A stretch of 64,000 nt of DNA from Laedolimicola ammoniilytica (GTDB taxonomy: Bacteria; Bacillota; Clostridia; Lachnospirales; Lachnospiraceae): contig NZ_JAOQKC010000014.1 in NCBI RefSeq assembly GCF_025567165.1, forward strand, positions 1-64,000. Direction: 5' to 3'. Below, piece by piece: positions 33,747-42,279 of this stretch. Position numbers and translations under genes: made by a program. A model generated the notes under the pieces. It did not search any database. It was not told the origin of the DNA and saw nothing but the letters and a program-made list of their open reading frames with translations. Positions within the stretch are counted from its first letter, which is position 1, and each line of letters starts with the position of its first letter.

Positions 33747-35198
33747 TTAAGCGTTGTAAGTGCTGGCTGCGGTATCGCCGCCGTGGCCGGTCCAGTTGGT
33801 ATGGAAGAACTGTCCGCGGGGAGCGTCCAGCCGCTCATAGGTGTGCGCGCCGAAATAATCGCGTTGCGCCTGTAAAAGATTGGCCGGAAGCCGGTCGGTG
33901 GTGTAGCCGTCGAAATAGCTTAAGGCCGCCGTCATAGCCGGAGCCGGGACGCCGTACTGGATGGCTGCCGCCGCGACTTTCCGCCAGGCCGGAAGCAGCC
34001 GCTCCATGGTCTCACGAAAATAGGGATCCAGCAGCAGGTTGGCGAGGGCTGGATTGGCGTCGTAGGCTTCCTTGATTTTACCCAGGAAAACGCTTCGGAT
34101 GATACAGCCGCCGCGCCACATGAGGGCGATGCCGCCGTAATTCAGGTTCCAGCCGTAGTGCTCCGCCGCCGTACGCATCAGGGAATAGCCCTGGGCATAG
34201 GAAATGATTTTGCTGGCGTAGAGAGCCTGATGGATGGCTTCCACCATCTCTTTTCTGTCGCCGGTAAAAGCCGGGATGGCGCGCCGGTACGCTGACGCCG
34301 CCGCCACACGCTCTTCCTTCATGGCGGAGAGGCAGCGGGCGAATACGGCTTCGCCGATCAGGGTCAGCGGAACGCCCTCGTCCAGGGCGGCAATGCCGGT
34401 CCATTTGCCGGTTCCCTTCTGTCCTGCCGTATCGAGAATCTTCTCCACGATGGGGCTGCCGTCGGTATCCTTGTAAGCGAGAATGTCCCGCGTAATTTCG
34501 ATGAGGTAGCTGTCCAGTTCCGTCTGATTCCAACAGGCAAAGACTTCTTGCATCTCGTCGTCCGACATACCAAGCAGATCCCGCATAAGCTGGTAAGCCT
34601 CGCAGATCAGCTGCATATCGCCATATTCGATGCCGTTGTGTACCATTTTCACAAAATGGCCTGCGCCGTTCTCGCCGACCCAGTCGCAGCAGGGGCTGCC
34701 GTCCTCCACCTTCGCGCAGATGGCCTGGAAGATGGGCTTTACGAAGGGCCAGGCAGCAGGCGAACCGCCGGGCATCATGCTGGGGCCCCTGAGCGCGCCC
34801 TCTTCGCCGCCGGATACGCCGGTTCCCACATAGAGTTTTCCCTGAGCTTCCACAGAAGCGGTTCTGCGGATGGTGTCGGGAAAATGGGAGTTGCCGCCGT
34901 CTATGATGATATCGCCGTCCTCCAGAAGCGGTAACAGCTGTGTAATCATATCGTCTACGGCCTGGCCGGCTTTTACCATCAGGAAAACCTTGCGGGGTTT
35001 TTTCAGGGCGTCCACCAGCTCGGTCAGGGAGTGGCAGCCGATGATGTTTTTGCCGGAAGCGCGGCCGTTTACAAATTTGTCGACTTTCTCGGTGGTGCGG
35101 TTGTAGACAGCCACGGTAAAGCCTTTGGATTCCATATTCATGACCAGATTTTCGCCCATGACGGCCAGGCCGATGAGACCGATATCTGCTTCTTTCAT
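33747..35198 (-). CDS. gnd: 6-phosphogluconate dehydrogenase (decarboxylating)
   Basis: This 483-residue protein has the full 6PGDH layout: GLAVMGENL nucleotide loop, NRTTEK, the GGNSHF motif, GVSGGEEGA, the catalytic Lys/His/Asn set in HFVKMVHNGIEYGDMQ, and the C-terminal GHGGD tail. NRTTEK suggests NADP. It converts 6-phosphogluconate to ribulose 5-phosphate. It is third in an operon after the radical enzyme and the PfkB kinase; the ribosome binding site is AAGGAGGC. No glucose 6-phosphate dehydrogenase is nearby. Confidence 0.95.
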   Translation of the reverse strand: MKEADIGLIGLAVMGENLVMNMESKGFTVAVYNRTTEKVDKFVNGRASGKNIIGCHSLTELVDALKKPRKVFLMVKAGQAVDDMITQLLPLLEDGDIIIDGGNSHFPDTIRRTASVEAQGKLYVGTGVSGGEEGALRGPSMMPGGSPAAWPFVKPIFQAICAKVEDGSPCCDWVGENGAGHFVKMVHNGIEYGDMQLICEAYQLMRDLLGMSDDEMQEVFACWNQTELDSYLIEITRDILAYKDTDGSPIVEKILDTAGQKGTGKWTGIAALDEGVPLTLIGEAVFARCLSAMKEERVAAASAYRRAIPAFTGDRKEMVEAIHQALYASKIISYAQGYSLMRTAAEHYGWNLNYGGIALMWRGGCIIRSVFLGKIKEAYDANPALANLLLDPYFRETMERLLPAWRKVAAAAIQYGVPAPAMTAALSYFDGYTTDRLPANLLQAQRDYFGAHTYERLDAPRGQFFHTNWTGHGGDTAASTYNA

Positions 35199-35213
35199 AT
35201 TCTGTATGCCTCC

Positions 35214-36287
35214 TTATCTCTGCACGCGGGCGTTGCCTTTATAGATATCCCAGACCTGTTTTTCATCTGCCGGTTCCGCATAGTCGTTGAGACTGGATGC
35301 GGCCAGGACGCCGGACGCCCAGCCGAACTGCAGGCATTTATCGGGAGCCCAGCCGTTCAGCACGCCGTAGAGCAGGCCGCCGGAGAAGCCGTCGCCGCCG
35401 CCGATGCGGTCCAGAACCTGAATCGGACGGGGCTCTTCCACGTACCACTGGCCGTCAGCCAGAAGAATGGCGCCCCAGAGGTGTTCATTGGCGGAAAGTA
35501 CCTGCCGGAGGGTGGTGGCAAACATGCGGGTATGAGGGTAACGTTCTTTTACCTGGGAAATCATGCCTTTGAAGGAATCTATTTTCTCGGAAAGGTCTTT
35601 GCCACCGGTCTCGGGGCCTTCAAAGCCCAGGCAGAGCTGGAAATCCTCTTCGTTGCCGATGAGAATATCGGCCTGGGAAGCGATCTCGTGGAAAGCCTGG
35701 TGAAGCTCAGCATCCCGTCCGGCCCAGAAGGTGGCCCGATAGTTCAGATCAAAGGAAATCAGGGTGCCGTACTGCTTCGCCACTTTGGCGAGAGCTAGGC
35801 AGCAGGCGGTAGTCTCGGGACTCATGGCCGCAATCAGGCCGGAGAGATGCAGGATGCCTACGCCTTCCTGGCCGAAGATGCGCTCCACATCGAACTCGTC
35901 GATGGAAAGGGTGCGGCCCACTTCGCCTGCTCGGTCATTCCAGACCCGGGGCGCCCGGAGACCGAAGCCGGAATCCGCGATATTGAACTGATGACGATAG
36001 CCCCAGGGGCCGCCCTGATCGACTTCCGCGCCTTCAAAAGCGATATTGCGGGCGCGAAGCTGACGCCGGATAAAATCCGCCATGGGACTTCCTTTTACAA
36101 ATTTTGTAAGAATCAGGCACTCGCGTCCCAAGGAGGACGCCACGTTCAGGACGTTGGATTCGGCGCTGGTGGCCTGCATATAGAATAAATTGCTGTTCTG
36201 CACACTCATCCGGTTTTCCGGGGTGATGCGCAGCCCCATACTGGTCGGGGCTGCGATGGCATAACGTTTCGTTTTCATGGATGTCAT
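35214..36287 (-). CDS. PfkB-family sugar kinase (2-keto-3-deoxygluconate kinase-like)
   Basis: This 357-residue kinase of the ribokinase/PfkB fold has NVLNVASSLGRE near the start, SFDLNYRATFW and the catalytic anion-hole motif DRIGGGDGFSGG near residue 295. The overall pattern is closest to KdgK proteins, which phosphorylate 2-keto-3-deoxygluconate, but related sugars are possible. It lies 15 bases before gnd and 36 bases after the radical enzyme gene, so it probably acts on a product or substrate of that enzyme. Confidence 0.85.
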   Translation of the reverse strand: MTSMKTKRYAIAAPTSMGLRITPENRMSVQNSNLFYMQATSAESNVLNVASSLGRECLILTKFVKGSPMADFIRRQLRARNIAFEGAEVDQGGPWGYRHQFNIADSGFGLRAPRVWNDRAGEVGRTLSIDEFDVERIFGQEGVGILHLSGLIAAMSPETTACCLALAKVAKQYGTLISFDLNYRATFWAGRDAELHQAFHEIASQADILIGNEEDFQLCLGFEGPETGGKDLSEKIDSFKGMISQVKERYPHTRMFATTLRQVLSANEHLWGAILLADGQWYVEEPRPIQVLDRIGGGDGFSGGLLYGVLNGWAPDKCLQFGWASGVLAASSLNDYAEPADEKQVWDIYKGNARVQR

Positions 36288-36323
36288 AAAAATCTCCTTT
36301 GCTGGCCGGCAGAGAAGCCGGAC

Positions 36324-38738
36324 TTAGAGAGACTGCTCCGTTCTTCCGATGATATCGTCCTGGGTCTTCTTGGATAATACGTTGAAGAAAGCACTGTAGC
36401 CTGCCACGCGGACGATCAGATCCTTGTGCTTCTCCGGGTGGAGCTGAGCGTCGATCAGGGTCTCCCGGGATACAATGTTGTACTGGACATGATAGCCGTG
36501 GAGTCGGTTGAAGAAGGTGCGGATCAACATCTCCAGCTTCTGTTTGTTCTCTTCCCTGGACAGTACCTGGGGCGTCATTTTCTGGTTCAGCAGAACACCA
36601 CCGGTAATTTTGTCGGTGGGAAGCTTGGACACGGTCTTAAATACGGCGGTGGGGCCGTTTTTGTCGCAGTTATGGGCCGGGCTGCAGCCTTCTGCCAGCG
36701 GCTCAAAGGCGTGGCGTCCGTCCGGAGTGGCCATGGTTCCCATACCCTGCCCCACATTAGCGCTGATGGAGGAGGTTCCCGCGTAGCGGATACCGCCGAT
36801 GGGGCCGCGGTGGTAGCGGGTGCTGGGGTATTTCTTAATCTCGTCGATATAGGTGTCGTAGGCGCGTACCACCAGGAGATCTACGTCGTCGTTGTCATTG
36901 CCGTATTTGGGTGCGTCGTTGATGAGCATTTCCTGAATCTTCTGGTTCTCCGGGGACTGGAAGTCGTCGAGAATCGCGTTCCAGAGCTCATCCCGGGTGA
37001 TTTTTTTCTCATCATAGACTAGCTTCTTGACAGCGGCCAGGGAGTCCGCCATGTTGGCAATGCCCACCTGAAGGCCGGAGATAAAGTCGTAGACTGCACC
37101 GCCCTCTTTGATGGTCTTGCCGCGGCCGATACAGTCGTCGGTCAGGGCAGAGCAGAGGATATCGGGCACATCCCGCTCGGAGGCCTTGTCGATGGCATTT
37201 TCCACAATGACGCTGTAACGGGTCAGTTCACGCAGGGATTTATCCCAGGCGTCTAGCAGCTCCTCGTAGCTCTCCATATCCTGGAAGTGTCCGTAGCCCT
37301 TTACAAAGCGCTTGCCGCTGGTCAGATCCACGCCGTCATTCATGACGCAGAGGAGCAGACGGGGGAAGTTAATGTAGGACATGCCGGTACAGCGGTAGCC
37401 CCATTTTCCGGGAACGGCGGTCTCCACGCAGCCAATGGCGCTGTAGTTATAGGCATCTTCCTCTTTGACGCCCCACTGGATAAAGGACGGGATGATAATT
37501 TCGTCGTTGTTCAGGGCCGGCATGCCGAAGCCCAGCTTCATGACCTCGATGCATTCGTCGAAAAATTTCGGATCCAGGTTTGCGTGATAGCGAACCGTCA
37601 GGTTCGGCTGGGTCAGACGGGTCTGGGCCACAGACTGGAGCACCAGGAAGCTTAAGGGATTGACAGCGTCCTTTTTGTCTACGGTCTGGCCGCCGATGGT
37701 GACATTCTGGTACATGGGCGAACCTGCGGAGCTTAAGGTGTGGGCCTGGGAACGGACCTTATTGATGGTCAGGGTCTTGATCCACAGACAGGTCAGTAGT
37801 TCCAGAGCTTCCTCTCTGGTGATGGTTCCGTCCTGCAGGGACTTCTCATAGTAGGGATCCATATACTGGTCGAAACGGCCGTAACTTAAGGAATGGCCGT
37901 TGGACTCAATTTGCAGAATCAGCTGGATAAACCAGACGGACTGTACAGCCTCGCGGAAGTTGGAAGCGGGTTCGTAGGGAACCTTGGCGCAGATACGGCT
38001 CATTTCCAAAAGTTCGGCTTTCCGTGCGGCGTCGCTTTCCCTGGCGGCCAGATCAGCGGCCAGTTCACTGTAGCGGAGCGCAAAAGCCCGGACCGCTTCG
38101 ATGACAATCAGAACGGCCTTATAGAATACATTTTTGTCGATGCTGTCCGGGTCGGTCAGGTCGAGGGCTTCCTTGCAGGCGCGGGCCTTGGCTTCGTAAC
38201 CCCGCAGTCCTTCTTTCAGAAGACGCTCGTAATTCACAGCCAGGTGGGCGTCTCCAGCGTTCAGCTTGCCTTCCATGCCAAACAGGCCGGTCTCCATAAA
38301 GACGCTGACTTCGTCGGGCAGAAGGGCTTCGCCACGGGCGCGGAGATTGTTATTCTCCCAGAAGGGAGCGATGGACCGAAGCTGTTCTTTGGTTTCCTCG
38401 GTGATGTAGAACACGTCGCCGTCGCGCTTCTCGAACAGATCCAGCTCATTCATGACGAATTCCAGGGTATATTCGGGGAAAACGGGAGCATTGCGGTTCT
38501 TGGTAGCTTGATTTCCTGCGAGAAGGGATTTATCTTCAATATAGACGGTCATATGCTCCAGAATCTTCTGCAGCATCAGGGCACGCACCATGACCCTGGG
38601 CTGGTTCAGGCTCTCACGGTAAGCCTCCGTGGCCCAGATGGCACGCTCGGCGTCCACATAGGGTTTCTCATCCAGAACTTCTTCGCGAAAAGCCTGCATG
38701 CGTTCGGTTAAAGTGCCGAAATGGTTTTCGTTTTTCAT
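36324..38738 (-). CDS. glycyl-radical enzyme, PflD/YbiW-like
   Basis: This 804-residue protein is a glycyl-radical enzyme: the thiyl Cys437 and the adjacent Glu439 lie in AIGCVETAVPG, and the radical Gly780 lies in RVAGYSAFF. The C-x-E pattern belongs to dehydratases and C-O/C-N lyases rather than to pyruvate formate-lyase (Cys-Cys). The segments IESNGHSLSYGRFDQY and KWGYRCTGMS remind me of E. coli PflD and YbiW, recently assigned to ring-opening of anhydrohexitol 6-phosphates. The substrate here is inferred only from neighbours: a PfkB kinase and 6-phosphogluconate dehydrogenase in the operon. The start follows AAAGGAGGTCACT. Confidence 0.9.
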   Translation of the reverse strand: MKNENHFGTLTERMQAFREEVLDEKPYVDAERAIWATEAYRESLNQPRVMVRALMLQKILEHMTVYIEDKSLLAGNQATKNRNAPVFPEYTLEFVMNELDLFEKRDGDVFYITEETKEQLRSIAPFWENNNLRARGEALLPDEVSVFMETGLFGMEGKLNAGDAHLAVNYERLLKEGLRGYEAKARACKEALDLTDPDSIDKNVFYKAVLIVIEAVRAFALRYSELAADLAARESDAARKAELLEMSRICAKVPYEPASNFREAVQSVWFIQLILQIESNGHSLSYGRFDQYMDPYYEKSLQDGTITREEALELLTCLWIKTLTINKVRSQAHTLSSAGSPMYQNVTIGGQTVDKKDAVNPLSFLVLQSVAQTRLTQPNLTVRYHANLDPKFFDECIEVMKLGFGMPALNNDEIIIPSFIQWGVKEEDAYNYSAIGCVETAVPGKWGYRCTGMSYINFPRLLLCVMNDGVDLTSGKRFVKGYGHFQDMESYEELLDAWDKSLRELTRYSVIVENAIDKASERDVPDILCSALTDDCIGRGKTIKEGGAVYDFISGLQVGIANMADSLAAVKKLVYDEKKITRDELWNAILDDFQSPENQKIQEMLINDAPKYGNDNDDVDLLVVRAYDTYIDEIKKYPSTRYHRGPIGGIRYAGTSSISANVGQGMGTMATPDGRHAFEPLAEGCSPAHNCDKNGPTAVFKTVSKLPTDKITGGVLLNQKMTPQVLSREENKQKLEMLIRTFFNRLHGYHVQYNIVSRETLIDAQLHPEKHKDLIVRVAGYSAFFNVLSKKTQDDIIGRTEQSL

Positions 38739-38784
38739 AGTGACCTCCTTTGAACGTAAATCATAGTACTTTCGTATATATATT

Positions 38785-38854
38785 ATACTACCATTGAACG
38801 GTCACTACGTCAATTCAAACTTTCAAATAAAAGAATAAAAAGTTTCGTTAGAAA
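38785..38854 (-). promoter_or_regulatory. promoter of the radical-enzyme operon with TTTC-N4-GAAA element
   Basis: On the minus strand TTGACG (38813-38808) and TAGTAT (38790-38785) are 17 bases apart. Upstream lies TTTCGTTAGAAA (38843-38854), matching the form found at 32795 ahead of the activase gene. The AT-rich region is otherwise empty. Confidence 0.5.
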
Positions 38855-39076
38855 TTATATATTTTCTTTTCGGTATTCCAGAGGGGTGCAGCCATTGATT
38901 TCACGGAAGCGTCTGGTAAAATAGCTTATATCGGAAAAACCGCAGACTGTGGCGATCTCCCCGGCCTTTTTTTCAGTGGAAAGGAGTAGCCCGGCAGCCT
39001 TCTCTATGCGGTATCGCAGCAGATAGCGGATAGCCCCTGGAGCAGACATCTCCCAATGAGCTGCTCCAAGCCACAC
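38855..39076 (-). pseudogene. remnant of an AraC-family regulator
   Basis: The 73-residue frame covers only the end of an AraC DNA-binding domain: the linker RYRIEKAAGLLLSTEKKAGEI and the second HTH ATVCGFSDISYFTRRFREINGCTPLEYRK. The first HTH and the sensor domain are missing, and the next 56 bases upstream hold no matching frame before a DUF2508 gene. It sits directly upstream of the radical-enzyme operon, where such a regulator would be expected, so it is probably a decayed former activator. Confidence 0.75.
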
Positions 39077-39132
39077 CGGCCCGAATTCATAAGAAGCCCT
39101 CTTTTTCTTTGGTTTCTTTTAGGAAAAGTCCA

Positions 39133-39372
39133 TCACATTATTTTCTGCAAATCAATCTGCCGCACCTGTTCCAGCAGAAACTTATACCGTTTCTGCACCG
39201 AATAAATCTCATAAGTATAGCAGTCGATCAGATCCGGATCAACCACCGTCTCGAAATTCGCGTAGGCTGTGTCCAGCGCGTTTTTTGTAAGCGTCAAATC
39301 TTCCATCAGCTGCCGCCGGGCCGAGAAGCGTTCGTATTCCTCCAGCGGCTCATCTTTTTTGAATAATCCCAT
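39133..39372 (-). CDS. DUF2508 (YaaL-like) protein
   Basis: This 79-residue acidic, helical protein matches the YaaL/DUF2508 family, found beside bofA in Bacillus and here also next to bofA, although divergent. No function is known. Phe/Tyr-rich heptads (IYSVQKRYKFLLEQV) suggest a coiled coil. No signal or membrane segment is seen. Confidence 0.75.
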   Translation of the reverse strand: MGLFKKDEPLEEYERFSARRQLMEDLTLTKNALDTAYANFETVVDPDLIDCYTYEIYSVQKRYKFLLEQVRQIDLQKIM

Positions 39373-39397
39373 AAAATCCCCCGTATCTGAAAAGTCT

Positions 39398-39522
39398 TTT
39401 GTATAAATAGGATATTCCGATGGACTCTCCTATTATACAAAGAATTATCGCGCTGCGGCGGAGTGGAATGATGTCGCTGAAGCGACCCGCCGCAGGCGGA
39501 AAATCCTGCAAGCAGGATTCTT
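39398..39522 (+). repeat. structured interspersed repeat, copy B
   Basis: The left part is a hairpin, TTTGTATAAATAGGA against TCCTATTATACAAA (39398-39441). The right part (39450-39522) has GCGGCGG/CCGCCGC around GTCGCTGAAGCGAC, and then AATCCTG/CAGGATT. It matches copy A at 18521-18597 with only a handful of changes over about 73 bases, while the left hairpins differ in sequence. It lies between DUF2508 and bofA. Confidence 0.75.
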
Positions 39523-39655
39523 TGTTCTAGTAGGAGTATAGACCGGTGGAACAGGAAATATACGGAAAAACCTGGTTGGGTGAATTATTTTCAGGCGGCG
39601 TATGTATAAATCGGGGAAATGGACTGTATACATAATAAAAAAAGCAGGCGGTTCT

Positions 39656-39847
39656 ATGAAAATTATCAACTTTCTTCTCCGCGCCGTATTCGGCGCCATC
39701 GGGATCCAGATCATCAACGCCATCCTCCTTTCCCAGAATATTTCTGTTTTTGTGGGGTTAAATCCGTTGACCCTTTGTACGGCAGGAACCCTCGGAATCA
39801 GCGGGATTGGGCTCCTCTACGGAATCGCGGCCTTCGGAATTTTGTGA
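39656..39847 (+). CDS. bofA: pro-sigma-K processing inhibitor BofA family
   Basis: This 63-residue membrane protein has the BofA pattern FGAIGIQIINAILL and NPLTLCTAGTLGISGIGLLYG, with two hydrophobic helices. BofA holds the SpoIVFB protease inactive until the late mother-cell stage of sporulation. It is shorter than Bacillus BofA, lacking its N-terminal helix. The start at 39656 follows CAGGCGG; the frame is open further upstream, but without a site. Confidence 0.85.
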   Translation: MKIINFLLRAVFGAIGIQIINAILLSQNISVFVGLNPLTLCTAGTLGISGIGLLYGIAAFGIL

Positions 39848-39858
39848 ACCATTTACAA

Positions 39859-39887
39859 TAGACAAACAGAAGAGCACAGGCTATACT
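39859..39887 (+). promoter_or_regulatory. likely promoter of the Tad pilus operon
   Basis: TAGACA (39859-39864), 17 bases and TATACT (39882-39887) lie between bofA and the pilus operon. A leader follows with a hairpin formed by AAGACCGGC and GCCGGTACTGTCTT (about 39937-39966). Confidence 0.5.
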
Positions 39888-40003
39888 TTAGCTACCGTCA
39901 GAGATGGCGGTTCGATCGATCAGAATTCTTACAAAAGACCGGCAGAACGTGAGCCGGTACTGTCTTGGTTTGTGTCAAACCATAATTCCTGAGTGGACAA
40001 GGA

Positions 40004-40150
40004 ATGGAAGGAGGACAAGAGGAAATTTTGAAGGAAAAAGGGGAAAAGGAGAGAAGAGAGCCTGCGCCATTCCTGATGGCTGCAGTATTTCTGGGACTGG
40101 AGCTGTGGCTCAGTCTGATGACCGGATTGCTGCTGAGCTCCGGAATGTAG
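40004..40150 (+). CDS. small single-helix membrane protein ahead of the Tad operon
   Basis: A 48-codon frame begins MEGGQEEILKEKGEK, a charged stretch, and continues into a hydrophobic helix (FLMAAVFLGLELWLSLMTGL). It ends 18 bases before the tadZ-like start. The charged-then-helix layout is protein-like, but the ribosome binding site is poor (AAGGA touches the ATG). I do not recognise it. It could be a small pilus-assembly partner. Confidence 0.4.
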   Translation: MEGGQEEILKEKGEKERREPAPFLMAAVFLGLELWLSLMTGLLLSSGM

Positions 40151-40168
40151 AAGATGAGAGGAAGGCAG

Positions 40169-41125
40169 ATGGCGGTCTGCAGCGGAGAACGGGAGTATGT
40201 GCGGCGGTTTGTGGAGTTTGCGAACCGGCGGCAGGCTTCCATGCTGGCAGTCCATGGATTTACCGACAGTGGGGAGCTTTCCGCGTATACAAAAGAACAC
40301 CCGGTGGATATTCTGCTTTTGTCGGAGGAGCTGGCGTGTGATTTGCCGAAGAAAAAGGAATACGGAACTGTCATTCTGTTGTCGGGGGAGGAGTATCAGG
40401 CTGTTCCCCAGACAGAATATCCGATCATCTACAAGTACCAGTCCTGTCCGCAGATTCTGAGACAGGCCATGGATTTCTATGCGGAGCAGGCGGCTGCAGT
40501 TCCGGGTGTGGTGCTTCGCAGGGAAAAGATGAAGTGTATCGGCGTCTACTCGCCGGTGGGGAGAACCGGCCAGACCGGCTTTGCCCTGGCGCTGGGGAAG
40601 GAGATTGCGAAGAAGAAGCGGACACTGTACCTGAATCTGGAGGAATATTCCGGGTTCTCCGAGCTGTATCCTACGGAGGAGGGCTGGACATTATCGGAGC
40701 TATTGTACTTTCTGAAGCAGGGGAAACCGGCCTTCGGCTGGAAACTGGAGGGATTGATTCGCTCCTTGGGCGAGCTGGATTATATTCCGCCGCTTCATTC
40801 CCCGGTGGAGTATGAGCAGGTAAAGCGGGAGGACTGGAAGGAGCTTCTGGAGCTTTTAGGCCGGGAGAGCCGCTATGAGGTGGTGATTCTGGATCTGAGC
40901 GGGGTCGTGGACGGCTGGTATGAACTACTGGAGGAGTGCAGCTGCGTTTACACGCCAGTGGAGAAGGACGAGACTGCGAAAGCAAAGCTGCGGCAGTACG
41001 AGGAGACCATGAAGCTGCTGGAGCTGGAAGAAGTACTGGAGCGGACACAGAAGCTGGAATTGTCCACCTATGACGGACTGGAGCTGCTGGTGAAGGCCGA
41101 AGGAAAAAGGTGGTGCGAGCCGTGA
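40169..41125 (+). CDS. TadZ/CpaE-like pilus assembly protein with degenerate P-loop
   Basis: This 318-residue protein has a receiver-like N-terminal domain (to about residue 110) and a C-terminal MinD/ParA-like domain starting MKCIGVYSPVGRTGQTGFALALG. TadZ/CpaE proteins place the Tad pilus machine in the cell. The P-loop has Gln where the family usually has the ATP-binding Lys, so ATP hydrolysis may be lost. The start at 40169 follows GAGGAAGG; ATG 40154 has no site. It overlaps the next gene by 16 bases. Confidence 0.8.
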   Translation: MAVCSGEREYVRRFVEFANRRQASMLAVHGFTDSGELSAYTKEHPVDILLLSEELACDLPKKKEYGTVILLSGEEYQAVPQTEYPIIYKYQSCPQILRQAMDFYAEQAAAVPGVVLRREKMKCIGVYSPVGRTGQTGFALALGKEIAKKKRTLYLNLEEYSGFSELYPTEEGWTLSELLYFLKQGKPAFGWKLEGLIRSLGELDYIPPLHSPVEYEQVKREDWKELLELLGRESRYEVVILDLSGVVDGWYELLEECSCVYTPVEKDETAKAKLRQYEETMKLLELEEVLERTQKLELSTYDGLELLVKAEGKRWCEP

Positions 41126-42279
41126 GAAAGGACTGGGAAAAGTGGTCCCGGGAGCTTCGAAAACGGGTACAGGAGCAGCTCGATCTGTCCAGAGAACTGT
41201 CGGATGAGGAAGTGCAGGAGCTGATTGACCGGGAGATCCTGAAGACAAGCCGGGAGAACTGTCTGCTTCTGGAGGAAAAGTTGCGGCTGCAAAAGGAACT
41301 TTTCAATTCCATGCGCCGTCTGGATATGCTTCAGGAGCTGATCGAAGATCCGGATGTGACCGAGATTATGGTGAACGGGCCCCGGGATATCTTTATCGAG
41401 CGGAGCGGGCGGCTGACCCGCTGGGAGCGGTGCTTTTCTTCCAAGGGGAAGCTGGAGGACGTGGTGCAGCAGATCGTCAGTTTCTGTAACCGAAGCGTCT
41501 CCAAGGCTAACCCGATCGCGGACGCGCGTCTGGCGGACGGATCACGCGTCAATATCGTGCTGGATCCGGTGGCGCTGAACGGGCCTGTAGTGACGATTCG
41601 TCGGTTCCCGAAGGAGCCGGTGCGGATGCGGCAGCTGCTGGAATGGGGATCCATAAGCGCGGATGCCGCGGCATTTTTACAGCAGGTGGTGAAGGCAGGT
41701 TACAACATCTTTGTGAGCGGCGGAACCGGATCCGGAAAAACCACCGTGCTGAACGCCCTGTCAGAATATATTCCGTCGGACGAACGGATTATTACCATTG
41801 AGGATAATGCGGAGTTGCAGCTGGACCGGGTGACGAATCTGGTAACACTTGAGGCGAGAAATGCCAACCTGGAGGGCGAGCGGGAAATTACGATTCGGGA
41901 TTTGATCAAAACTTCTTTACGAATGCGTCCTGATCGGATCATCGTCGGTGAGATCCGCGGGGCAGAGGCCATCGATATGCTGCAGGCTATGAATACAGGA
42001 CATGACGGATCTTTGAGCACAGGCCACGCCAACAGTCCCGGGGACATGTTGTCCCGTCTGGAGACCATGGTGCTGATGGGTATGGATCTGCCGCTTACGG
42101 CAGTACGGCGTCAGATAGCGTCGGGGGTAGACCTGATCGTGCACCTGGGACGTCTCAGGGACGGCAGCCGGAAGGTTTTGGAGATCGTGGAGCTGGACGG
42201 CATGGAGCAGGGGAGATCCGCCTGCGGCCCCTCTTCACTTTTGAGGAAGAGCCGGGTCAGGAGAAGGCGGCGAGGATAA
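41110..42279 (+). CDS. TadA/CpaF pilus assembly ATPase, 3' end frameshifted
   Basis: This 389-residue VirB11-type ATPase has Walker A GGTGSGKTT at 204-212, the acidic box TIEDNAEL and Walker B RIIVGEIRG, with the His box TGHANSPGDMLSRLE. It powers pilus assembly. The last 22 residues (after DGMEQG) are an Arg/Ser-rich tail that does not fit the family. In the +1 frame the same DNA reads EIRLRPLFTFEEEPGQEKAAR and runs to a stop at 42351-42353, five bases before the next gene. One base seems missing in the GGGG at 42210-42213, so the true gene is probably 41110-42353. The start is GTG. Confidence 0.88.
   Translation: MVRAVRKDWEKWSRELRKRVQEQLDLSRELSDEEVQELIDREILKTSRENCLLLEEKLRLQKELFNSMRRLDMLQELIEDPDVTEIMVNGPRDIFIERSGRLTRWERCFSSKGKLEDVVQQIVSFCNRSVSKANPIADARLADGSRVNIVLDPVALNGPVVTIRRFPKEPVRMRQLLEWGSISADAAAFLQQVVKAGYNIFVSGGTGSGKTTVLNALSEYIPSDERIITIEDNAELQLDRVTNLVTLEARNANLEGEREITIRDLIKTSLRMRPDRIIVGEIRGAEAIDMLQAMNTGHDGSLSTGHANSPGDMLSRLETMVLMGMDLPLTAVRRQIASGVDLIVHLGRLRDGSRKVLEIVELDGMEQGRSACGPSSLLRKSRVRRRRRG

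Noticed and set aside
37893..38711. 272-codon plus-strand frame
   Set aside because: It is a shadow of the glycyl-radical enzyme gene; long antisense frames are common in this codon usage.
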